Origin: Planctomycetota bacterium
GTDB taxonomy: Bacteria; Planctomycetota; PUPC01; JACPCR01
Length of the DNA stretch: 35,889 nt
Direction: 5' to 3'
Assembly (NCBI GenBank): GCA_030740295.1
Contig: JASLXP010000919.1
Span: 1 to 35,889, forward strand
Under the pieces are notes generated by a model, which searched no databases, was not told the DNA's origin, and saw only the letters and a program-made list of their open reading frames with translations. Positions 8,552 through 15,600 of this stretch are shown here, one piece after another. Within the stretch, counting starts at the first letter, position 1. Every line of letters begins with the position of its first letter. Made by a program: the position numbers and the translations under genes.

Positions 8552-9310
8552 TCAACCTTCCTTCTCAAGAAACTGATTCATCAGGTCGACCAGCTTCCTG
8601 CGGTCATATTTGTTCAGCTTTTCGTCTTCAAGATTGATGTAGCTCGGCAGCGCGGCGCTATTGAGCACCCAGACCTCTGACGTTGTAAGCGGGCCTTCCA
8701 TGTGACGCCGCGGGAAGAGTACGACCGGCTGAACGCTGAACTTGCGACCCAGAGCCTGGAATACTTTCTGGTCGAGCCAGTCGGCCATGACTTTGGCACG
8801 TGAGACGGGGTCCCGGGTCAGGAGGTTGCCGCGCAGGAATAGATGAGAGCCGTCATACTGAATCTCTTCTCCTCGCCTCTTTGCCTTCTCGATAGATTCA
8901 GTGGCCACGGCGTAGAGTCCTCCAGGCCCGATGAGGACGTGATCCATCCGGAACTCGGTCGGCGCAAAATCGTGCAGCATGGCGTAGCCCTGTTCTGTGA
9001 GCTCGTTCAGATCCTCGCTGGCTCGGTGCTTGTCTCTTTTGATTTTGCGCAGAAACCGCCATCGTCGAGAGATGGGATCGAGGCTTGTCAGGCAGAAGAC
9101 AATCCCAAAGAACGCGAGACCGGAAAACAGCACGGGACTGGCCTCCCAATTGAATATCCAGCGAGCCCATTCATGGAGTGCATAAATGATCATCACGCCG
9201 GCACTGAATATGAAGTGGGTCGCCCAGGTCTTGAAAGCCTGATTAATCTTGCGGTCGAGGGATTGGCCGGGATGACGCAATGGCTTCGGGGTTTCTTCAG
9301 AGTTTTCCAT
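8552..9310 (-). CDS. Membrane protein with a NERD (nuclease-related) domain
   Basis: A 252-residue protein from the ATG at 9310; a longer frame from a GTG at 9406 would overlap the end of the acetyltransferase gene, so the short start is preferred. Two hydrophobic segments lie at about 32-45 and 59-77. A NERD-like domain follows at about 100-225 (LNELTEQGYAMLHDFAP, RMDHVLIGPGGLYAVATES, then a charged region ending in a helix). NERD is a PD-(D/E)xK-type fold found in DNA-handling and membrane proteins. Here the Asp (D124) of the DHvvvgp motif is present, but the following ExK appears as A-T-E (136-138), so cleavage activity is doubtful. It is the last gene of the Nif3-like/GNAT/NERD operon, 19 bases behind the GNAT gene. 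Role unknown. Confidence 0.8.
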   Translation of the reverse strand: MENSEETPKPLRHPGQSLDRKINQAFKTWATHFIFSAGVMIIYALHEWARWIFNWEASPVLFSGLAFFGIVFCLTSLDPISRRWRFLRKIKRDKHRASEDLNELTEQGYAMLHDFAPTEFRMDHVLIGPGGLYAVATESIEKAKRRGEEIQYDGSHLFLRGNLLTRDPVSRAKVMADWLDQKVFQALGRKFSVQPVVLFPRRHMEGPLTTSEVWVLNSAALPSYINLEDEKLNKYDRRKLVDLMNQFLEKEG

Positions 9311-9329
9311 GTGGGGAGGAGAGATATGG

Positions 9330-10082
9330 TTAATGGTTGATTGCCGTGGAAAGCGGGTGCTGCATCCAGACGTTGGGCTCTTCGTAGATGCCATGGTCTT
9401 TTTCACAGCTTATTTCAACGGTAGTGAGCGCGCCCTGTACGGTGTAGTGCCCGCTTGTGGGGAACTCGATGCCCGTCCAGTCCTGCCATTCCTGGATACT
9501 GCCGGTGACGGTCAGTGAGTTCGGCGCGACCTCCATGATTCTTGCTCCCATGCGCTCGTGAGTGCGAATCCATGGATCGAAAGCTTCACCTTTTTCCGTT
9601 CGCCACGTGATGTATTCGCTCATGGCCACGGTCGGATGTTCGGCCTTGAGGGTTGGCCTCACCGGTGCCACGAAGCTCCGAAGCTCATGCTGCACCGCGA
9701 TCTCTTTCATCGCGTTGAGAATCTCCGTGCTGAGCCCGCGTCCTCGATATTCGGGTATGACGATGGCCGCCAGCGCGCAAAGGGAATCGGGTGTTACGTT
9801 CTCGGGCATCTGGACGGCTCGTTCCATCACGCCCTGAATGCCCGCCGGCAAATCGGCAAGCGTCTGATCCCAACTGAAGGGAATCGTATGCCCCGCGGCT
9901 ATGACCTTTCCCCTTTCAACAAATACAAACTGGTAAGCGGCGAAACGGCCGTAGAGCTCCGGCCAATGCTCCGTCTTCGCGTGCCGCAGGAATTCCGGCC
10001 ACGCGATTTTTGCCAGGGCGCGAATATCGTCGAGCAGACCGGGCTGCTCGGCAAGCTTGATGATGCTGTACTCATGGGTCAT
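9330..10082 (-). CDS. GNAT-family acyltransferase
   Basis: A 250-residue cytoplasmic protein predicted to transfer an acetyl or other acyl group from acyl-CoA. The central motif A is clear: LCALAAIVIPEYRGRGLSTEILNAM starting near residue 101, a beta strand followed by the R-G-R-G pyrophosphate-binding turn. Flanking segments (FVFVERGKVIAAGHTIPFSW before, and SFVAPVRPTLKAEHP after) match the GNAT sheet order. At 250 residues it is longer than minimal GNATs (about 150-180), with an extra C-terminal beta-rich part including the WTGIEFP region. Substrate unknown. It starts 15 bases after the Nif3-like gene and is followed closely by the NERD gene; this is an operon by spacing. Confidence 0.86.
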   Translation of the reverse strand: MTHEYSIIKLAEQPGLLDDIRALAKIAWPEFLRHAKTEHWPELYGRFAAYQFVFVERGKVIAAGHTIPFSWDQTLADLPAGIQGVMERAVQMPENVTPDSLCALAAIVIPEYRGRGLSTEILNAMKEIAVQHELRSFVAPVRPTLKAEHPTVAMSEYITWRTEKGEAFDPWIRTHERMGARIMEVAPNSLTVTGSIQEWQDWTGIEFPTSGHYTVQGALTTVEISCEKDHGIYEEPNVWMQHPLSTAINH

Positions 10083-10097
10083 GGGTCGGTTCGAACT

Positions 10098-10859
10098 CTA
10101 CAACCCGGAAGGATGTTCCACGAACTCCCATTCGATGCCGAACTTTTCCTCGATGTGCCTTGCCAGGGCACGGACGCCAAAGGTCTCCGTCGCGTAGTGA
10201 CCGGACAGAATCAGATTCACGCCGTACTCTTCCGCTGTGTGGAAATTGTGATGCGCGCCTTCACCGGTGATGAGCGTATCGAGCCCCGCGTCCGCGGCCT
10301 CGCCAACCATCGAGCCACCACCGCCTGTGACTATGCCAATCTGCCGAACCCGCAGTGGGCCGCATTCGAGGACGTTCGAGGGTGTGCCGAGCAGCGAATC
10401 CAGGCGTTCGATGAGCTCGTTACGCGCGAGGTCGGCGGAGCAGCGAACACCGATTTCCAGCCCCTCGTAATCGCCAAAGCCGGCATCGACCTGTAAACCC
10501 AGTCCCCGGGCGAGCTCGTGGTTGTTGCCCACATCCGGGTGCGCGTCGAGGGGGAGGTGTGAAGAGTAAACTGAGATTCCACTGTCGAAGAGCGTTTTGA
10601 ATCGCTGGTACACCGGCCCAACAAAACGCTGCGCACCGCTCCAGAAAAGCCCGTGATGGACGATCATCAGATCGGCCTTGAGCGCAGCAGCCTGCTCGAT
10701 CGTGGCCCGGCAACCGTCAACGGCCACGACTATTTTTCTAACGGTGGGGCGTCCCTCAACCTGCAGACCGTTATGCGCGCCTGAATAATCGGGCACCTCC
10801 GCTGTCCTGAGGTAGTCATCCAAATAGGTGACAAGTTTCGATAGTTTGATTTCTGCCAT
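10098..10859 (-). CDS. Nif3-like dinuclear metal centre protein (YbgI/DUF34 family)
   Basis: A 253-residue member of the widespread NIF3/YbgI family, which forms hexameric rings with a two-metal site; biochemical function is still debated, and a GTP cyclohydrolase I type 2 label seen in databases is doubtful. Metal ligands are all visible: H68 and H69 in IVHHGLFW, D105 in HLPLDAH, and H221 with E225 in SGHYATETFGV, the same pattern as E. coli YbgI. GEGAHHN near 199-205 is also conserved. The start at 10859 (MAEIKLSKLV) is chosen because it matches the usual N-terminus; the frame stays open to 10922 but that part shows no similarity. It leads an operon with the GNAT and NERD genes and is divergent from the GH29-like gene. 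Confidence 0.93.
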   Translation of the reverse strand: MAEIKLSKLVTYLDDYLRTAEVPDYSGAHNGLQVEGRPTVRKIVVAVDGCRATIEQAAALKADLMIVHHGLFWSGAQRFVGPVYQRFKTLFDSGISVYSSHLPLDAHPDVGNNHELARGLGLQVDAGFGDYEGLEIGVRCSADLARNELIERLDSLLGTPSNVLECGPLRVRQIGIVTGGGGSMVGEAADAGLDTLITGEGAHHNFHTAEEYGVNLILSGHYATETFGVRALARHIEEKFGIEWEFVEHPSGL

Positions 10860-10929
10860 GACGGATCGCTTCGAGGGAATTGAACTCGGAGAATATAACC
10901 AATGGCGGCCGGTCGGTCGCAACCGCTCT

Positions 10930-10993
10930 GAATCGTCATCTGAATGCTGATGTGAATTGAAATCCGAGCGCAGACCGATTCAGATGACGATTC
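10930..10993. promoter_or_regulatory. Perfect 16-bp inverted repeat in the divergent intergenic region
   Basis: Arms 10930-10945 (GAATCGTCATCTGAAT) and 10978-10993 are exact reverse complements separated by 32 bases. The pair lies between the divergent Nif3-like and GH29-like genes. The right arm covers the ATG at 10984, which may be the original start of the GH29-like gene. It could be a dimeric operator or an RNA hairpin that hides a start; which one is inference. Confidence 0.55.
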
Positions 10994-11017
10994 TGTCTTT
11001 CTTCAATCGAGGTTCTT

Positions 11018-12127
11018 TTGTTCTTTTTGGTTCTAACATTTTCTGCATTCGAAGCACAGGGCGAAGAAAATACACGCTGGCTTCGGGAGACCGGTTATGG
11101 ATTGATGTTTCATTACGAAGCATTCAAGAACCACAGTTCCGACTCCTATAACAAAGCCATCGACTCGTTCGATGTCATGTATTTTGCTGATGCGGTAGAA
11201 AGCACCAGAGCCGGCCACATCATCTTTGTTATTGGTCAACATTGGGGAAAATACTGTGCCCCGAATGGCGCATACGAAAAACTGTTGGGAGTGGAGAATG
11301 GGATATGGACGTCGAAGCGTGATCTCATAATGGAAATCGGCAAAGAACTCGAAAAGCGAGATGTAAGACTCATCCTCTATATGACTGCTCGTGCACCAAT
11401 GCGCCATTACAGGATCATTGAAGCATTGGGAGATGCCCTTCCAAGCATTAATGGCAAGCCGGCGGGCCCAGGAATAAATCCGATGTCTCATCCACGAAAA
11501 GTGAAGGGATTCAGACGCAGTGAAAACCAGGCGCCGAATCCCATTTTTTTGAAGAACTGGGGTAATGTCTGCGCGGAATGGTCCAAGCGTTATGGCAAAC
11601 TCATTTCCGGCTGGTGGTTCGACGGTTACAAGTCAGAGATGCAGAACGCCTATGAGAGTCTGAAGAAAGAGACCCACAATATCGATACATGGATCAGTGC
11701 TGTTCGAACCGGTAATCACAATGCAGAGCTGGCTTTCAACGCCGGGGCACATCCGACACTTTCTTTGTGTACAAATGGAAAACTGTGCCGCTATCAGACT
11801 TTCACCGCGGGCGAAAACCATGGCTTCTATCAGAGGATCAAAAAAGGCAAGGGCAAGGCTCTTACCCCAAAGAATTTTCCTGCACCCGAGGGTGTTGTCT
11901 GGCATTTACTGTTGCCGATCAGTAAGGGATGGGGTGCAGGAACGGATTCCAGGTTTGACGTCAAGACTCTGAAGGAGCGGATTGACATCATTAACGCTGA
12001 AGGCGGTGCCGTAACGTTCGATACACCTGTCGCCTCTGATGGTACGATTCCCGTCGGCGTTCTCCGTGTGCTTCAGGAATTGGGCAAAGACATTCAGAAG
12101 CTCAAAGATGGTGCCAGGTCTTTCTGA
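11018..12127 (+). CDS. Exported GH29-like (alpha-L-fucosidase-like) TIM-barrel protein
   Basis: A 369-residue protein resembling the catalytic barrel of GH29 alpha-L-fucosidases: GYGLMFHYEAF (26-36), HIIFVIGQHWG (67-77) and, most telling, SGWWFDGYKS (198-206), where D202 sits at the place of the GH29 nucleophile. It lacks the C-terminal beta domain of typical fucosidases, and general sequence similarity looks remote, so the sugar is uncertain. The only in-frame start is TTG at 11018, five bases after a GAGG, giving an export signal with no positive charge (MFFLVLTFSAFEAQG). Frame +1 reads MTILSFFNRGSFVLF from an ATG at 10984, and removing one T from the T5 tract at 11024-11028 joins both into a better signal peptide, so a frameshift near the start is likely. 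A sampled stretch is only about 43% GC, far below the next gene. Confidence 0.68.
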   Translation: MFFLVLTFSAFEAQGEENTRWLRETGYGLMFHYEAFKNHSSDSYNKAIDSFDVMYFADAVESTRAGHIIFVIGQHWGKYCAPNGAYEKLLGVENGIWTSKRDLIMEIGKELEKRDVRLILYMTARAPMRHYRIIEALGDALPSINGKPAGPGINPMSHPRKVKGFRRSENQAPNPIFLKNWGNVCAEWSKRYGKLISGWWFDGYKSEMQNAYESLKKETHNIDTWISAVRTGNHNAELAFNAGAHPTLSLCTNGKLCRYQTFTAGENHGFYQRIKKGKGKALTPKNFPAPEGVVWHLLLPISKGWGAGTDSRFDVKTLKERIDIINAEGGAVTFDTPVASDGTIPVGVLRVLQELGKDIQKLKDGARSF

Positions 12128-12318
12128 TTCATGCTCGAAGGATGGTCGGGTCCAGGGTCCATTTCTCGGAAGCACCCAACCAGGCGGGCGGTTTATGGAC
12201 ATCAGAAACCTCTTCGAGGCGAAGACAGGTCCAGGAGTCAGGTGTCAGTTTTCAGCCCTCCCACCGACCTCGCGAGCTCGGTCGAGCAGATCATCAGAGA
12301 TACAGGTTGCAGAGCTCG

Positions 12319-12382
12319 TTGGAGTAACGGCTTTAGCCGGGTCCGGGCTGCGGGAAGAACCCGGCTAAAGCCGTTACTCCAA
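12319..12382. repeat. REP-like perfect 24-bp inverted repeat, 16-nt loop
   Basis: Arms 12319-12342 and 12359-12382 are exact reverse complements containing the core GTAACGGCTTTAGCCGGGT. The GC-rich stem-loop has no T-tract, so it is not an ordinary terminator. Its look (GTAACGGCTTTAGCCG with a short GC loop) is that of dispersed REP/BIME-type elements; only one copy is in this window, so the family status is inferred. Confidence 0.75.
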
Positions 12383-12409
12383 CACTCTCGCCCGACAACT
12401 TACGACATT

Positions 12410-12460
12410 GCCTGCGGCCGAATCGCAGGATAGCGTCCTCACCCGTCTGAGGCCGCAGGC
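12410..12460. repeat. 10-bp inverted repeat with an inner hairpin
   Basis: Outer arms GCCTGCGGCC (12410-12419) and GGCCGCAGGC (12451-12460) are perfect. Inside, AGGA (12427-12430) and TCCT (12436-12439) can form a small second stem. It sits 27 bases after the 24-bp hairpin; both may be parts of one composite element. No protein-coding signal overlaps. Confidence 0.6.
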
Positions 12461-12639
12461 ACCTCCATCCTGCAATCGTGCCCGCCGCGGTCTCGGCGGC
12501 AAATGAGCGGCCCGGACGCGCCAGTCGACGGCCTTGTGGAATGCTAAACCGGCGCCGCTGCTCCGGCTGGCTGACACATGGACAATATGGACCCTGCTCG
12601 GTACGGTGCCTCCTTCCTTGCCACAGAGGCTTCCCCAAC

Positions 12640-15600
12640 ATGACCCAACTGAGAACTCGGCTCATGACCAGTCACACACGCTTTCCATTGGCTCTTGTTC
12701 TGACTGCCGTTTTCGTGAGGCCCCTATTCGCCGCCGATTGGCCAGCCTACCGGCACGACTTTGCGCGCAGCGGCGTTACACAGGAGAAACTGGTCGCGCC
12801 TCTGCACAGGCAGTGGACCTATCTGCCCGCGCACAAGCCCATGCCGGCATGGCCCGAACCCGGACGCGAACTCAACCGCCTGGACTTCGACTACGTGTTT
12901 CACGTCGCGGTCGCGGATGGTCTGGTGTTCTTCGGCTCGTCAGCCGATCACAAAATCTACGCGCTCGACCTGGCCACCGGTCGGGAACGGTGGAGCTTCT
13001 TCACGGAAGCGCCCGTGCGCTTCGCACCCGCCCTCGAAGCCGGCCGCGTGTTTGTGGCTTCCGACGACGGCTATCTGTACTGTCTGTCCGCTCCCGATGG
13101 CAAGCTTTTGTGGCGTTTCTACGGCGGCCCGAGGCAGGAGCGCATGTTCGGCAACGGCCGACTGATCTCCCGCTGGCCCCTTCGAAGCGGCGTCGCAGTC
13201 GAGAACGGGGTCGTGTACGTCGCCGCCGGTATGTGGCCGAGCGAAGGTGTGTACGTCTACGCTCTGCGTGCCAGAGACGGCACGGCCGTGTGGGAGAATG
13301 GCACCAGCGGCACGCTGTACATCAAGCAGCCTCACGGCGGATCTTTTGCCATGACCGGCTCCTCCCCGCAGGGGATCGTGTTGGGTCACAAGGGCCAGCT
13401 ATTCGTGCCTACGGGCAGGAACGTGCCGGCCGCTTTCGACCGTAGTACTGGCAAAATGCAGTACTACCGCAGCGCACCGAGTGGTTGGATCAATCGCTGG
13501 GGAGGTTGCTGGAACATCCTTGTCAAGAACTTTCTGATCGGGTGGAAGACTCACCACGGCCTGGACTTCAATTCCCAGCTTGGAGCCTATCCTCCTGACG
13601 CGAAAGACGGTCTGGTTGTGTTCGACGCCACGACGGGCAAGGAGCTTCGAGAGGTGTCCGGCCCGCTCCGTGCGGCCGTTGAAGGTGACACGATCTTCAC
13701 TGCCGGCGCGACGAACGTACACGCTTACGACCTTGCTGCGTGGGTCAAGGGGGCGGTCAAGCCGAAGTGGGAGGCAACTTTCGGTCGAGCGGACGAGTTG
13801 ATCGTGGCCGGCGGGACGGTGGTCGTCGGAGGCCACGATACGGTGGGGGCCTTCGAAGCCGCGACCGGCAAGAAACTTTGGGAAGACAAGGTCGATGGCC
13901 AGGTGCGCGGCCTGGCGGTGGCCGATGGCCGGCTTTTGGCCAGCACGACCGAAGGCGCGATCCTGTGTTACGGCTCGAAAGCCGTTGGCAAGCCGATAAC
14001 TGTGCGGGGCATCGGCGCAGTGCCTTTCGCTGACGGCGGCCCCGATACTGTGGGGGCCAAGATGGCCACGCGAATCATGAAGCAGACCGGCATGCGGGAA
14101 GGCATTTGCCTCGCCCTGGGCGCGGGCGACGGCAGGGCGCTTTACTACCTGGCAAAGCATTCTGATATGACAATCTACTGCGTGGATCCCGACGCCAAAA
14201 AGGTCGCGGCCGCAAGGAAATTTCTGGTCACGTCAGGCCTCTATGGCGTCCGTGTGACCGTCCATCAGGGAGCCCTCGACAAACTCAGCTATCCTGACTT
14301 CTGCGCCGATCTCGTCATTGCCGGCAACGCTGCCTCCCTGGACATCCGCGCGTGCTCTGCCGCGGAGATCTATCGCGTGCTTCGGCCCGGCGGAGGCACG
14401 GCCATCCTGGCCTCGGCCATCCCGGCAGGCGAACCTTCGCCGGTGGACCGCTGGCTGGCCGCGGGCGAAGTGCCGAATGGCGACATCACCACGCGCGATG
14501 GTGCAACCTTGCTGGTCCGGAGCGCGCTGCCTGGCGCAGGCGACTGGACGCACCAGTACGCCACTGCCGGCCGAACGGGGGCGTCCACGGACGGCCGAGC
14601 TCGGCTGCCATTGAAGCTGCTCTGGTTTGGCGAGCCCGGCCCGGCCCGTCTGGTCACGCGCCATTGGGGAGGCCCGGCGCCGCTGTGCGTGGACGGTCGC
14701 ATGTTTGCCGTTGGCCAGTTCAGCATCATCGCGGTCGACGCGTACAACGGACGGCAATTGTGGTTGCGTGACTTCGGCAAGCAGGAAGTTGGCTGGCATC
14801 CGGTCAGGGCTTTCGGCAGCGCGGTTGTCGCTGACAGAGACAGCCTCTACGTGCTGGCAGGCAAGGAATGTTTGCGCTTGGACTCAGCGACCGGCAAGAC
14901 CGTGCAGACGTACCAACTGCCACCGGCGCCAGACGAAGTGCCAGAGAATCGTGCGCAGTCCTTTATCTGGAGTTACGTGGCCGTGGCAGGGGACCGAATC
15001 ATCGGCGCAATGGGCGGCAGAACCGAAGCCAAGTGCGTGTTCGCCTTCAGCAAGGCGGGACGGCTGCTGTGGAAGCACACAGCGAAGAATGTGGTCAACA
15101 TCAATTCGATCTCCACCGACGGCCGACAGGCATACGTCATCGACCATACGAGCCCGGCAGAGGTTTCGCGGGCCAGCAAGCGAGGCTTGAAGATCGAACG
15201 GTTTCGGTCGCTGGTCGCCCTTGCCGCGTCCAGCGGCGAAGTGGTCTGGCAGACCGAGGAGGGTATCGCCGGCCGGGATGCGCTGTGGCTCTCTCAAGGC
15301 GTGTTGGTCGCCACCAGCGGCGGCGGCATCTCCGGTTACTCGGCTGACGACGGTAAATTGCTCTACCATCGGCCCGCATCCGTGAGGCGTTTCCCTGTCA
15401 TTGCCGGCGGCACGATCTACATCGAGCCCGTCGCATACGACCTTCGCACCGGTGAGCAGAAGAGTCGGGACAATCCTTTCACCGGAGACAAGACCGCGTG
15501 GCGTTACCAACGCTCATACGGCTGCGGCGCGATTTCGGGGGGCCAGCACGTGCTCATGTTCAGATCCGGCACCCTGGGCATCTACGATCTCGCGGGAGAC

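Larger units (their letters stand above)
12128..12639. other. 512-bp non-coding spacer rich in inverted repeats
   Basis: No convincing gene is seen between the GH29-like gene and the PQQ/methyltransferase gene. The frame of the downstream gene stays open up to 12478, but that stretch is Arg/Pro/Cys-rich and unlike protein. It holds a 24-bp perfect hairpin (12319-12382) and a nested hairpin (12410-12460), listed separately. A promoter for the large gene is probably here but none is clear. Confidence 0.7.

Noticed and set aside
9558..10496. Open frame of 312 codons on the plus strand
   Set aside because: Antisense to the GNAT and Nif3-like genes, both with clear motifs.
12534..13445. Open frame of 303 codons on the plus strand
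   Set aside because: Overlaps the giant PQQ gene in another frame and is Arg-rich, a typical shadow of GC-rich coding sequence.
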